From Dechloromonas agitata is5 (GTDB lineage Bacteria; Pseudomonadota; Gammaproteobacteria; Burkholderiales; Rhodocyclaceae): 64,000 nt of DNA. The stretch spans positions 1,302,001-1,366,000 of the forward strand of contig NZ_KI912532.1 of NCBI RefSeq assembly GCF_000519045.1, written 5' to 3'. The notes under the pieces were generated by a model. It made no database searches. It was given only the letters and a program-made list of their open reading frames with translations, and was not told the DNA's origin. Within the stretch, counting starts at the first letter, position 1; the number at the start of each line of letters is the position of its first letter. Of this stretch, positions 50,782 to 61,895 are shown piece after piece. A program made the position numbers and the translations under genes.

Positions 50782-51341
50782 TCTTCGATGCGCAGCTTGA
50801 GTTCGATCTCGCCGGGGCGGCTGATGGTCAGGCGGGCGGGCAGCGCGTCCGGCCGTCCATCGTCATACACGTAGTCGATGCGCCAGCCGGCTTCATGCAA
50901 CTGGCCGGGGCGGCCCTGGGCGTCGGACAGGATGCGGGCGTTGCCGCCGGAGCGGCCGAGCAACCAGGCGGGCAGGCGGGCGACCGGCAGGCGCAGGCCG
51001 GTCACTGCCTCGATCAGGGCATCCGGGTCGGGCGAGGTGTGCTCCTGGCCGTCTGCCGTGCGCAAGCGTGCGCCGTTCGGGGCGCTGTCAATTTCGGCCA
51101 CGCCGTAACCGAGCGGGTTGGCGAGCAGGATGCGATCATGGCGGTCGCGATGCGACCAGGTCAGGCGTCCGCCGGAGCTCTGCGCGGCCTGCCCGGGCGG
51201 TGTGGCGCGCAGGGCGAAACGGCTTTCCAGCACGAAGTCGCGCATGGCGTCGCGTGCCGGCAGGGTGGGGGGGGGGAGCGTGGCGCAGCCGGCGAGCAGG
51301 CCGAGCGCCAGGGCTGTGGCCGCAGTAAAACGGGCGATCAA
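50763..51341 (-). CDS. lolB: Outer-membrane lipoprotein insertase LolB
   Basis: A 192-residue lipoprotein: signal peptide with lipobox LLAGC (Cys18), then a LolB beta-barrel ([47 protein letters not shown]). LolB receives lipoproteins from LolA and inserts them into the outer membrane. The best start is TTG at 51341, overlapping the TGA of the TPR gene as TTGA; longer starts add a non-signal-like segment. Trp-rich and Leu-rich segments ([19 protein letters not shown]) fit the family. Confidence 0.9.
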   Translation of the reverse strand: MIARFTAATALALGLLAGCATLPPPTLPARDAMRDFVLESRFALRATPPGQAAQSSGGRLTWSHRDRHDRILLANPLGYGVAEIDSAPNGARLRTADGQEHTSPDPDALIEAVTGLRLPVARLPAWLLGRSGGNARILSDAQGRPGQLHEAGWRIDYVYDDGRPDALPARLTISRPGEIELKLRIEEWKEHP

Positions 51342-53053
51342 GGCAGCAGTTTCTTGACGGTGGCAGCCAGCGCTTCGTTTTCCGGATGTGCCTTGTAGGC
51401 GTCCTGCAGGATGCGGCGGGCTTCGTCCTTGCGCTCCAGGGTCCACAGCACTTCACCGAGATGGGCGGCGATTTCCGGGTCGGCCTTGATGCGGAAGGCT
51501 TTTTCCAGGGTCTGGAGGGCTTCCGGCAGCTTGCCCAGGCGGAAGAGCACCCAGCCCATGCTGTCCATGATGAAGGGGTCTTCTGGTGCCAGGCTGAGCG
51601 CCCTGGCGATCAGGTCGTGGGCCTCCGGCAGGCGCTGGTTGCGTTCGGCCAATGAGTAGCCAAGGGCGTTGAGAGCGTGAGCGTGGTCGGGTTTCAGGGC
51701 GAGCAGATGCTTGAGGTGCATCTCGAGGATTTCCGGCTTGCCGATGCGCTCGGCGGTCAGGGCCGCTTCGTAGAGCAGTTCGCTGTCGTTGGGCTGCGCT
51801 GCCAGCGCACGGTCGAGCACGATGTAGGCTTCGTTGTGCCGGCCGGCTTCTCGCAGCAGCTGGGATTCGGCGAGGGTCAGCTGGATGCGCTCGGCCGGCG
51901 TGCCGGCCCGGGTGTTGGCCAGCAATTCGCGTGCTTCGGCGTTCTTGCCCTGTTGCATCAGGATCTGGGCGGCGCGCGAACGGGCGGGAACGAACTGTTC
52001 GCCGCCGGTGACCTGCCGGTAGTGGGCGAGCGCGGCATCCGGCTGCTTCTGCTCCTGTTCGAGCTGGCCGAGGAAGAAGTGGATCGTGCTCTTGTCGGGG
52101 AAGTCGGTTTTCAGCAGGTTTTCGAGCTGGCTGCGCCCGGTCGTGGTATCGCCCTGCTGCAGGGCGAGCATGGCGACCGGGTAGATCACTTCCGGATTGT
52201 CCGGGTGGTCCTTGACCAGGCGGTCGAAGTGCCGGCGCGATTCCTCGTAGCGTTTCTCGCTGATCAGCAGGCGGGCCAGCGTCAGGCGAGCCTCGTTGGC
52301 GGCCGGGTTGTGGCCGACGAAATCGTCCAGGCTGTCAATGGCGGTTTTCGCCGAGAGGCGGGCCTGCAGCTGGGCGCGGGCAATGGCGGCGGTTTCCCAG
52401 TTCGGGCGCAGCTGCAATGATTTTTCGGTTTCGGTCAGGGCGCGCAGGTTGTCCCCGGCCGCGGCGGCGGCCTGGGCCATGGCGAAATGCGCCTCGGGGA
52501 GCGTGTTGTAGGGCGTGGCCAGCCTGTCGATCAGGCCCTGAACGGCCTTCTTGTCCGTGATTCGGCCCAGCATGCGGTTCAGGTGCAGCAGGTTGTTGCC
52601 GACATTGGCCTTGTCCTGGGCAAGGAGGGCGGCCATTTGAGGGGCCAGTTCATCGATGCGGTTGGCCATGACCAGGAGCGACGACTGGGTCTGGCGGGCG
52701 CGGGTCGAGTCCGGCTCGACTTCGAGCCACAGGCGGGAGAGCTCCAGCGCGCGGTCGTACTGACGTGCGAAGCCGGCGATCTCGGTGGCACGGGCGATGA
52801 CTTTCGGGTCGCGGGTGCGCACCGCGAGGTCGGCCCAGGCATCGGAGCCGAGTTTGGCGTCGCCGCGCTGCAAGGCAAATTCGCCGACCAGGGCCTGGAA
52901 AACGGTGCGGGCCAGGAGGTCTTCACCGACCGGTTGCGCCGCCGCGCGCTTGGCGGCGGGGCGGGACGGCTTTTCGCCGGCGGCCAGGGTGGTTCCCCCG
53001 TGGGTCAGGCCCAGGGCAAGGGTGATGGCGGCGGCGAGAAACTTCGGTTGCAT
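51338..53053 (-). CDS. Exported TPR-repeat protein
   Basis: A 571-residue protein with a signal peptide (MQPKFLAAAITLALGLTHGG) and many tetratricopeptide repeats from about residue 90 to the end (for example PNDSELLYEAALTAERIGKP, PDHAHALNALGYSLAERNQR, PEDPFIMDSMGWVLFRLGKL). It is probably a periplasmic or outer-membrane-attached scaffold. The gene just upstream of lolB in betaproteobacteria is commonly such a TPR protein; its role is not established. I start at ATG 53053. Divergent from mutM. Confidence 0.88.
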   Translation of the reverse strand: MQPKFLAAAITLALGLTHGGTTLAAGEKPSRPAAKRAAAQPVGEDLLARTVFQALVGEFALQRGDAKLGSDAWADLAVRTRDPKVIARATEIAGFARQYDRALELSRLWLEVEPDSTRARQTQSSLLVMANRIDELAPQMAALLAQDKANVGNNLLHLNRMLGRITDKKAVQGLIDRLATPYNTLPEAHFAMAQAAAAAGDNLRALTETEKSLQLRPNWETAAIARAQLQARLSAKTAIDSLDDFVGHNPAANEARLTLARLLISEKRYEESRRHFDRLVKDHPDNPEVIYPVAMLALQQGDTTTGRSQLENLLKTDFPDKSTIHFFLGQLEQEQKQPDAALAHYRQVTGGEQFVPARSRAAQILMQQGKNAEARELLANTRAGTPAERIQLTLAESQLLREAGRHNEAYIVLDRALAAQPNDSELLYEAALTAERIGKPEILEMHLKHLLALKPDHAHALNALGYSLAERNQRLPEAHDLIARALSLAPEDPFIMDSMGWVLFRLGKLPEALQTLEKAFRIKADPEIAAHLGEVLWTLERKDEARRILQDAYKAHPENEALAATVKKLLP

Positions 53054-53152
53054 GGACGGCTTTCGATCGAAGAGGGGCAGGCAATGTGCATTTGAACGCA
53101 TAAAATCCGATTAGTTTGCGATGTTATTTGGGATTGTGCGGAGGGACAAGCG

Positions 53153-53986
53153 ATGCCGGAATTGCCGGAGGTGGAAGTCTGTCGGCGGGGGATCGAGCCG
53201 GAACTGGCCGGGCAGACGGTGGTTGGTGTGACGCTGCGGGCGCTCCGCCTGCGCCAGCCGATTTCGCCCGAACTGGTCGACCTGCTGCCCGGCTGCCGGA
53301 TCGTCGCGGTGCGCCGGCGCGGCAAGTATCTGCTGATCGATTGCCGGCGGGCGGGCGTTGAGGGAACACTGATCATTCATCTCGGGATGTCAGGCAACCT
53401 GCGTTTCGTGCCGCCCGGCTTGCCGCCGGAGAAGCACGATCACGTCGATCTGCTTCTGCCGACGCAGATCCTGCGCTTCGCCGACCCCCGCCGCTTCGGC
53501 GTCGTGCTCTGGCAGGCCGGACCGCCGGAACAGGCTGAGCGCCACCCGCTGCTGGCCAGTCAGGGCATCGAGCCACTGTCCGACGGTTTCTCGCCAGGCT
53601 GGCTGCATGCCGCGCTCGCCCGGCGCAGCGGGCCGATCAAGCCGATCCTGATGGACAGCCATCTGGTGGTCGGCATCGGCAACATCTATGCTTCGGAAAG
53701 CCTTTTCCGCGCCGGTATCTCGCCATTGCGGGCGGCGAACCGGATCAGTCGGGCGCGCTACGAAATCCTTGTTCCGGCGATTCGCGAGACGCTGGCCGAT
53801 GCCATCGCCGCTGGCGGCAGCAGCATCCGCGATTACGTGCACAGCGACGGCGGGGCCGGTTGCTTCCAGATTCAGGCCGGGGTGTACGACCGGGCCGGCG
53901 AGTCGTGCCTGCGTTGTGATGGCGTGGTCAGACAAATTCGCCAGGCGGGGCGCAGCACCTATTACTGCGCGGGCTGCCAGCATTGA
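53153..53986 (+). CDS. mutM: Formamidopyrimidine-DNA glycosylase
   Basis: A 277-residue Fpg/MutM that removes 8-oxoguanine and cuts the strand. N-terminal MPELPEVEV with catalytic Pro2 and Glu3, the beta-hairpin RRRGKYLLI with the conserved Lys, HLGMSGNLR, GIGNIYASESLFRAGISP (helix-two-turn-helix) and the zinc finger CLRCDG...YYCAGCQ. A GAGGGAC ribosome site is present. Complete and probably active. Confidence 0.97.
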   Translation: MPELPEVEVCRRGIEPELAGQTVVGVTLRALRLRQPISPELVDLLPGCRIVAVRRRGKYLLIDCRRAGVEGTLIIHLGMSGNLRFVPPGLPPEKHDHVDLLLPTQILRFADPRRFGVVLWQAGPPEQAERHPLLASQGIEPLSDGFSPGWLHAALARRSGPIKPILMDSHLVVGIGNIYASESLFRAGISPLRAANRISRARYEILVPAIRETLADAIAAGGSSIRDYVHSDGGAGCFQIQAGVYDRAGESCLRCDGVVRQIRQAGRSTYYCAGCQH

Positions 53987-54053
53987 AAAGCCCCTGCAAG
54001 CCCCTGTTTTTTATGCTAGATTGCATATTCCGTCCGTCTTCGGGAAGAAATCT

Positions 54054-56003
54054 ATGTCACTGGCCGATCAATTTGCCGCCTACTCCGCCTGGCGTTCCCG
54101 TCTCGCCGCTCATATCGGCGAACTGCAGCACTGGCTGGGGCAGAACGAACTGTCAGATGCCCAGAGCGACCTGCGCCTGGCGCAACTGCTCGAGCGCTTG
54201 CGCGAAGACCGACTCAACGTCGCTTTCGTCGCCGAGTTCTCGCGTGGCAAGTCGGAACTGATCAACGCCATCTTCTTTGCCGATTACGGCAACCGCATGC
54301 TGCCCTCGTCGGCGGGGCGGACCACCATGTGTCCGACCGAGTTGCTGTTCGACAGCAACAAGGCGCCGAGCATCGAGTTGCTGCCCATCCAGACGCGTTC
54401 GTCCAATTCCAGCGTCAGCGAATACAAGCGTTTTCCGGATGAGTGGTCACGCATGCCGCTCGACACCGACTCGCCGGATGCGATGCAGGATGCGCTGCGC
54501 CATGTCAGCCAGACGACCCGCGTCACGCCGGAAGAGGCGGCCCGCCTTGGTTTCGAGGTCGGCGAAGGCCAGGTCGAGTTGTACAGCGTCGGTGAGGACG
54601 GCCTGGTCGAGGTGCCGCGCTGGCGCCACGCGATGATCAATTTTCCGCATCCCCTGCTCAAGCAGGGCCTGGTCATCCTGGATACACCGGGCCTCAACGC
54701 CATCGGCGCCGAGCCGGAACTGACCCTCTCCCTGTTACCTAACGCTCATGCCGTGCTCTTCATCCTGGCAGCCGATACCGGCGTCACCCAGTCGGACATG
54801 GCCATCTGGCGCGAGCACATCTGCAACGGCGGCGTCGCCAAGCGCGGCCGCATGGTCGTCCTGAACAAGATTGACGGCCAGTGGGACGAGTTGAAGACGC
54901 CGGAAGAGATCGATGCCGAAATCCGCCGCCAGGTCGAATCCAGTGCCAACACGCTGGATCTGCCGGCCAGCCAGGTCTTCCCGGTGTCGGCCCAGAAGGG
55001 CTTGGTCGCCAAGATCACCGGCGATGCCGCCCTGCTCGACAAGAGCCGCCTGCCGCTGCTGGAAGCGGCGCTGTCCAGCGAACTGATCCCGGCCAAGCGC
55101 GACATCGTTTGTGAAAGCACGGAAAGTGAGTTCGGTGATGTCAGCCGGCGCGTGCGCGGCCTGCTCGAGTCGCGGTTGACCGGCTTGCGCGAGCAATTGA
55201 CCGAATTGACCGAGCTGCGCGGCAAAAACAAGGGTGTCGTCGAATACATGATGGGCAAGGTGCGGGCCGAGAAGGAGGAATTCGAGTCCGGCCTGCAGCG
55301 CTACTACGCGGTGCGCAGCGTCTTCTCGACGCTGACCAACAACCTGTTCGGCCACCTTGGCCTCGATGTCCTGCGCCAGTTGACCCATGAGACGCGCACG
55401 GTGATGGAGGAGGCGGCCTTCTCCAAGACCTTGTCGGATGCGATGGCGAATTTCTTCGCCCAGGCGCGGCAGGCGCTGAGCAAGTCGAGTGGCGAAATCA
55501 ACGAGATCCTGGCCATGATGGAGGCGGTCTACAAGAAATTCGCCGTTGAGCACGGCCTGAAGCTGGGTTCGCCAACGAGCTTCTCGCTATTGCGCTATGA
55601 AAAGGAACTGGATCGCCTGCAGGCGTGGTGCGATGATCATCTGAACACCATGCTCAGCCTGCTGACGCACGACAAGAAGAACATCACGCAGAAATTCTTC
55701 GAGGAGGTCGCGGTACAGGTGCGCCGTGCCTTCGAGCATGCCAACCGTGACGCCGAAGTCTGGCTACGCGCCGTGATGGCACCGATGGAAACGCAGGTTC
55801 GCGAGCACCAGATCCAGTTGAAACGTCGCCTGGAGAGCATCAAGCGCATCCATCAGGCGACCGATACGCTGGAAGACCGCATCGCCGAACTCGAGAGCGT
55901 CGAGAAGGGCCTCCGCCAGCAGATCGACGCCCTCGAGGAAATTGTCGGCCGCGTCCAGGAAATGCTGGTGCCGCAGGCTGACCGGGTTTTGCAGGCTGCC
56001 TGA
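54054..56003 (+). CDS. Dynamin-family GTPase
   Basis: A 649-residue large GTPase. G1 P-loop AEFSRGKSEL (residues 60-69), G2 threonine in SSAGRTTMCPTEL, G3 LDTPGLNAIG, G4 NKIDGQWDE. After the G domain the protein is helical: a long stalk-like region (about 360-500) and a C-terminal coiled coil (RRLESIKRIHQATDTLEDRI, AELESVEKGLRQQIDALEEI). No membrane helix is seen, so it would bind membranes peripherally, as bacterial dynamin-like proteins do in stress survival or membrane repair. GGGAAG precedes the ATG. It is a single gene without the partner seen in paired systems. Confidence 0.88.
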   Translation: MSLADQFAAYSAWRSRLAAHIGELQHWLGQNELSDAQSDLRLAQLLERLREDRLNVAFVAEFSRGKSELINAIFFADYGNRMLPSSAGRTTMCPTELLFDSNKAPSIELLPIQTRSSNSSVSEYKRFPDEWSRMPLDTDSPDAMQDALRHVSQTTRVTPEEAARLGFEVGEGQVELYSVGEDGLVEVPRWRHAMINFPHPLLKQGLVILDTPGLNAIGAEPELTLSLLPNAHAVLFILAADTGVTQSDMAIWREHICNGGVAKRGRMVVLNKIDGQWDELKTPEEIDAEIRRQVESSANTLDLPASQVFPVSAQKGLVAKITGDAALLDKSRLPLLEAALSSELIPAKRDIVCESTESEFGDVSRRVRGLLESRLTGLREQLTELTELRGKNKGVVEYMMGKVRAEKEEFESGLQRYYAVRSVFSTLTNNLFGHLGLDVLRQLTHETRTVMEEAAFSKTLSDAMANFFAQARQALSKSSGEINEILAMMEAVYKKFAVEHGLKLGSPTSFSLLRYEKELDRLQAWCDDHLNTMLSLLTHDKKNITQKFFEEVAVQVRRAFEHANRDAEVWLRAVMAPMETQVREHQIQLKRRLESIKRIHQATDTLEDRIAELESVEKGLRQQIDALEEIVGRVQEMLVPQADRVLQAA

Positions 56004-56021
56004 CGGAGACGCCCCGACCGG

Positions 56022-56060
56022 CCAATAAAAAACCCGCGACGATCGCGGGTTTTTTATTGG
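56022..56060. terminator. Bidirectional terminator between dynamin and ferredoxin genes
   Basis: Perfect 17-base inverted repeat (56022-56038 with 56044-56060) with core AACCCGCG / CGCGGGTT, loop ACGAT, and runs of A and T on both sides, serving two converging genes. Confidence 0.92.
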
Positions 56061-56073
56061 GAGCGGGAAAAGC

Positions 56074-57378
<1,305 letters not shown>

Positions 57379-57382
<4 letters not shown>

Positions 57383-58680
57383 TCCGCCGCCACCGTGACG
57401 GTGATCAGGTTTTCCGGCTTGACCCGGCGCGCGAAGGCTTGCCGGACATCGTCGGCCGTCACGGCCTGCACTTTGGCCTGGTACTGGTCGAGATAGTCGA
57501 GCGGCAGGCCGTAGAAGCCGATGACCGCGACGTTGTCGAGAATCTTCTTGTTGCTGTCCAGGCGCAGCGGGAAACTGCCGGTCAGGTTGGCCTTGGCGGC
57601 TGCCAGTTCCTCATCGCTTGGGCCATCCTTCAGGAAGCCGTCCAGCACGTCGCGCGCGACCTTGATGGCGTCCTTCGCCTGGCTGCGCTTGGTTTGCAGA
57701 CCAATCTGGAAGGGACCGGTCTGCCGCATCGGAGCGAAGTAGGAATACACACTGTAGGCGTAGCCGCGCTTGTCACGTACTTCCTTCATCAGGCGGGAGA
57801 CGAAGCCGCCGCCGCCCAGCGTGTAGTTGCCGACGAGGAGCGGGAAGAAATCCGGATTGCCGCGTTCGATGGCCGGCAGGCCGAGGTAAATGTGGGCCTG
57901 GCTGGCCGGATGGGCGAGCTGGGTTAGACCACCCTTCGGCAGGCCGGGGGGGGCGGGCAAGGGGGTGACGGTGCCGCGCGGCAAGCCGGCGAGCAGCTTC
58001 TCGACAATGCCTTCGGCCTCCTGGCGGGACAGGTCGCCGACCAGGGTGATCGTGGCGTTGGCGGCCGTGTAGTAGCGGGCGTGGAAGGCGGCGAGATCGT
58101 CGCGGTTCAGGGCCGCGACACTCTCCGGCGTGGCTTGCCGGCCGTAGGGATGGTCGGGATAGAGCGCCTCCCAGAAAGCTTTGCCGGCGATGCTGTCCGG
58201 CCGTGTCATCGCCTCCTTGAGGCCGGCGATGGTGCGGGCCTTCTCGCGCTCGAAGATGGCGGCATCGAACCGCGGGGCCTGGATGACCGTCTTCAGGATG
58301 TCGAGGGCTGGTTCGCGCTTGTCACGGGCGGCCAGCGTACGCAGCGCGACGCTGGCGCGGTCGGTGTCGGCGCCCCCTCCGAGGTTGGCGCCGATGTCGG
58401 CCAGTCGTTCGGCGATGGCGGTTTCATCCAGCTGGCCGGCGCCGTTGTCGAGGGTGGCGCGGGTCAGGGCGGCAAGGCCGGATTTGCCTGCCGGATCGAA
58501 CAGGGAACCGGCGGCAAAATCGACTTGCACGTCGAGCATGGGCAGGACGCGGCTTTCGACGAAATAGACGCGGGCGCCGGAGGACGAGACCCAGTGCTCG
58601 ATCTTGACGCCAGCCAGGGCGGCCTGGGTGAGCAGGAGGGCGAAGACGGCGGCAATCAATCGTTTCATGGTTGCTTTCAT
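57379..58680 (-). CDS. M16-family zinc peptidase homologue, inactive-type partner
   Basis: A 433-residue exported protein (signal peptide MKRLIAAVFALLLTQAALA) with the two-domain M16 fold (VDFAAGSLFDPAGKSGLAAL, GGGGFVSRLMKEVRDKRGYA with the typical Arg-Tyr pair). The HxxEH zinc motif is missing: the position reads GKSGLAALTRATL. It is therefore the non-catalytic partner of the upstream M16 protein, whose stop overlaps its start as TGATG. The pair probably forms a heterodimer in the periplasm. Confidence 0.9.
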
Positions 58681-60038
58681 CAGTGACGGGTGGCGACGGC
58701 CGGGCGGCGCGGCTTGCCGTCGAGCGGTTGCGGATCGAGGACGCCGACGGTCAGGGCGTCGTCGTTGAAATACTTTTGGGCGACGGCCTGGACTTGCGCT
58801 GCGGTGACCTGCTGCAACTTGTCCAGCATGCGGTCGATTTTCCCATAGGGCAGGCCGACCGCCTCGATCTGGCCGATTTCCATGGCCTGGCCGAACATCG
58901 AATCCTTCTTGTATACCTCGCCGGCAATCAGTTGCGCCTTGGCCCGTTTCAGTTCGACCTCGCTGACGCCTTCCTGCTGGACGCGGGCGATTTCGGCGCG
59001 CAGAGCGGCCTCCAGGTCGGCGACGGTTTTTCCTTCCGACGGCGTGCCGTGCAAGTAGAGCATGCCCGGGCCGCGCGCCGTGTTGTCGTAGTCGATGCCG
59101 GCGGTCAGGGCGATCTTGTCCTCGCGCACCAATTTCTTGTTGAAGCGGGCGGCATCGTGGCCGTCGAGGATGGCGGCCAGCATTTCCAGCGCGTACGGGT
59201 CACTGTCCTTGTCCACGTCGCGCAGGATGGGCGCCTTGTAGCCCATGATCAGCACGGGCAGTTCGGCTGGCGCCTTGACGGTGACGCGGCGGCTGCCCTC
59301 CTGCTTCGGCTCGATCTGCTGGCGGCGCGGCGGCAGGGCGCGGCCTTCGAGCGGGCCGTAGTAGCGCTCGGCCAGTGCGAAAACCGTCTTGTGATCGACG
59401 TCGCCGGTGATCACGACATAGGCGTTGTTGGGGACGTACCAGGTGTCGTACCAGGCCTTGGCGTCGGCGGCGGTCATGTTTTCCAGGTCGTTCATCCAGC
59501 CGATGATCGGGCGGCGGTAGGGATGGGCCTGGAAGGCGACGGCATTCATCTGCTCGAACAGCTTGGCCTGCGGGTTGTCGTCGGTGCGCATGCGACGCTC
59601 CTCCATGACGACCTTGATCTCCTGCTCGAATTCCTTGGCATCGACGTTCAGGTGGCGCATGCGGTCGGCTTCGAGTTGCATCATGTCGGCCAGCTTTTCC
59701 TTCGGGATCTGCTGGAAATAGGCTGTGTAGTCGCGGCTGGTGAAGGCGTTATCCCGGCCGCCGGCAGCGGCGACCCGCTTGTTGAACTCGCCCGGGCCGA
59801 CGCTCGGCGTGCCCTTGAACATCATGTGTTCCAGCACGTGGGCGACGCCCGAGGCACCATCGACCTCGTCCATGCTGCCGATGCGGTACCAGACCATCTG
59901 CACGGCGGTCGGGGCGCGGTGGTCTTCCTTGACGATGATGCGCAGGCCGTTCTTGAGCGTGGTTTCGTAGGGGTTGGCGGTGGCGACGGAAGCGAGCCCG
60001 GCTGCCAGCAGGAGAGTGAGCAGGTATTTGAGACGCAT
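58680..60038 (-). CDS. M16-family zinc metallopeptidase
   Basis: A 452-residue exported peptidase (signal peptide RLKYLLTLLLAAGLASVATA). The inverted zinc motif HVLEH in GASGVAHVLEHMMFKGTP and the distal Glu in VVMEERRMRTDDNP are intact. It degrades peptides in the periplasm, inferred from the family. ATG at 60038; a GTG at 60068 is possible. First gene of the M16-M16-rsmD-coaD-fdx operon, divergent from ftsY. Confidence 0.92.
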   Translation of the reverse strand: MRLKYLLTLLLAAGLASVATANPYETTLKNGLRIIVKEDHRAPTAVQMVWYRIGSMDEVDGASGVAHVLEHMMFKGTPSVGPGEFNKRVAAAGGRDNAFTSRDYTAYFQQIPKEKLADMMQLEADRMRHLNVDAKEFEQEIKVVMEERRMRTDDNPQAKLFEQMNAVAFQAHPYRRPIIGWMNDLENMTAADAKAWYDTWYVPNNAYVVITGDVDHKTVFALAERYYGPLEGRALPPRRQQIEPKQEGSRRVTVKAPAELPVLIMGYKAPILRDVDKDSDPYALEMLAAILDGHDAARFNKKLVREDKIALTAGIDYDNTARGPGMLYLHGTPSEGKTVADLEAALRAEIARVQQEGVSEVELKRAKAQLIAGEVYKKDSMFGQAMEIGQIEAVGLPYGKIDRMLDKLQQVTAAQVQAVAQKYFNDDALTVGVLDPQPLDGKPRRPAVATRH

Positions 60039-60147
60039 GGGGGAGTAGGGCTTTCTGCTAGAATTCACGGCTGATTTTGCATCGAACCGGACGGCATCTT
60101 AACGGCTCGCCGTCCGCCTGTCAGCAAGGCTTGAGACCTTATATCCC

Positions 60148-61137
60148 ATGTTCAGTTTCCTGAAAAAAAACAAGCCGGAGCCGGCCGCGGCTCCTGCTGC
60201 AGAAGCGGCCGAAACCCCTGAAGCGCCCAAGCTCTCCTGGCGCGAGCGCCTGTTCAAGGGCCTGGCCAAGACCCGCGCCCAATGGGGCGGCAAGCTCAAA
60301 TCCATCTTCTCGCGCGGCAAGGTCGACGACGAACTGCTCGAGGAACTGGAAACCCTGCTGCTGACCAGTGATTGCGGCATCGAGGCGACGACCCACCTGC
60401 TCGACGAGTTGAAGAAGGCGGCCAAGCGCGACAAGCTCGATACGCCGGAAGCGATCCAGAAGGCGCTGGCCGACGCGCTGCTCGAAACGCTGGGCCCGCT
60501 CGAGCAGCCGCTCGACATCAACACCCACAAACCCTACGTGATCATGATCGCCGGGGTGAACGGGGCCGGCAAGACGACCTCGATCGGCAAGCTGGCCAAG
60601 TATTTCCAGACCCAGGGCAAGAGCGTGCTGCTCGCCGCCGGCGACACCTTCCGCGCCGCGGCCCGCGAGCAACTGCAGACCTGGGGCGAGCGCAACAACG
60701 TGACGGTCATCGCCCAGGAGTCGGGCGACCCGGCCGCCGTGATCTACGACGCCATCTCGGCTGCCAAGGCGCGCGGCATCGACATCGTGCTGGCCGACAC
60801 CGCCGGCCGCCTGCCAACCCAGTTGCACCTGATGGAGGAAATTGCCAAGGTGCGCCGCGTGATCCAGAAGATCGAGCCGGAAGGTCCACACGAAACGCTG
60901 CTCGTCCTCGATGCCAACATCGGGCAGAACGCGCTGGCTCAGGTCAAGGCCTTCGACAAGGCGATCAACGTCACCGGCCTTGTCTTGACCAAGCTCGACG
61001 GCACGGCCAAGGGCGGCGTCGTTACCGCCATCGCCCGCCAGTGCCCGAAGCCGATCCGTTTCATCGGCGTCGGCGAGCAGATCGACGACCTGCGTCCCTT
61101 CGTCGCCAGGGATTTTGTGGACGCCATGTTTGAATGA
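60148..61137 (+). CDS. ftsY: Signal recognition particle receptor FtsY
   Basis: A 329-residue SRP GTPase. A short acidic Ala/Glu/Pro N-terminal region is followed by the four-helix N domain and the NG domain: P-loop GVNGAGKTTSIGKLAKY, DTFRAAAREQL, LADTAGRLPTQ, TKLDGTAKGG and FIGVGEQIDDLRPF. It docks ribosome-SRP complexes at the membrane. The N-terminal acidic part is shorter than in E. coli. Divergent from the M16 peptidase genes. Confidence 0.97.
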   Translation: MFSFLKKNKPEPAAAPAAEAAETPEAPKLSWRERLFKGLAKTRAQWGGKLKSIFSRGKVDDELLEELETLLLTSDCGIEATTHLLDELKKAAKRDKLDTPEAIQKALADALLETLGPLEQPLDINTHKPYVIMIAGVNGAGKTTSIGKLAKYFQTQGKSVLLAAGDTFRAAAREQLQTWGERNNVTVIAQESGDPAAVIYDAISAAKARGIDIVLADTAGRLPTQLHLMEEIAKVRRVIQKIEPEGPHETLLVLDANIGQNALAQVKAFDKAINVTGLVLTKLDGTAKGGVVTAIARQCPKPIRFIGVGEQIDDLRPFVARDFVDAMFE

Positions 61138-61244
61138 GCGTTGCGAGTAGCCCGTCGGTTTGAGTTGCCAGCCAGAACCATCGCGATCTCCAACCGCCCC
61201 AGCTCCCTATTCGCAACGAACAACGCGCGACTAACAACCAAGAA

Positions 61245-61895
61245 ATGATCGAAGCCAGCAACCTGACCAAGCGCTATCCAGGCGGCCTGGAGGCCGTCAA
61301 GGATGCCAGCTTCCGCATCGATGCCGGGCAGATGGTGCTGATCACCGGCCATTCCGGCGCCGGCAAGACGACGCTGGTCAAGCTGATCTCGACCATCGAG
61401 AAGCCGACCTCCGGCAGCCTGGTGGTCAATGGCCAGAACCTGACCGCCCTGCGCCGCAGTGCCCTGCCGCATGTGCGTCGGCACTTCGGCCTGGTTTTCC
61501 AGGACCAGAAGCTGTTGTTCGACCGCAGTGCGCTGCATAACGTGCTGTTGCCGCTGCAAATTGCCGGCCTGCCGCATCGCGAGGCGGTGCGCCGGGCGCA
61601 GGCGGCGCTCGACAAGGTCGGCCTGCTGGCGCGCGAGAAAGCGAACCCGATTGCGCTGTCCGGCGGCGAGCAGCAACGCCTGGCCATCGCCCGCGCCGTG
61701 GTCAACCGGCCGACCGTGCTGATCGCCGACGAGCCGACCGGCAATCTGGATGCCGAATCGGCCACCGAAATCCTCGATCTCTTCGCCGATTTTCATCGTG
61801 TCGGCGTCACCGTGGTTGTCGCCACGCACGACCAGACCTGGATCGAGCGTTACCACCCGAACGTGCTGCGCCTGGATCATGGGAGGGTTGTCTGA
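61245..61895 (+). CDS. ftsE: Cell division ATP-binding protein FtsE
   Basis: A 216-residue ABC ATPase. Walker A GHSGAGKTTL, Q-loop FGLVFQDQKLL, signature LSGGEQQRLAIARA, Walker B VLIADEPTGNLD and H-loop VVVATHD. With FtsX it controls periplasmic cell-wall hydrolases at the septum. The ftsX start overlaps its stop by one base (TGATG). 107 non-coding bases separate it from ftsY. Confidence 0.96.
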   Translation: MIEASNLTKRYPGGLEAVKDASFRIDAGQMVLITGHSGAGKTTLVKLISTIEKPTSGSLVVNGQNLTALRRSALPHVRRHFGLVFQDQKLLFDRSALHNVLLPLQIAGLPHREAVRRAQAALDKVGLLAREKANPIALSGGEQQRLAIARAVVNRPTVLIADEPTGNLDAESATEILDLFADFHRVGVTVVVATHDQTWIERYHPNVLRLDHGRVV

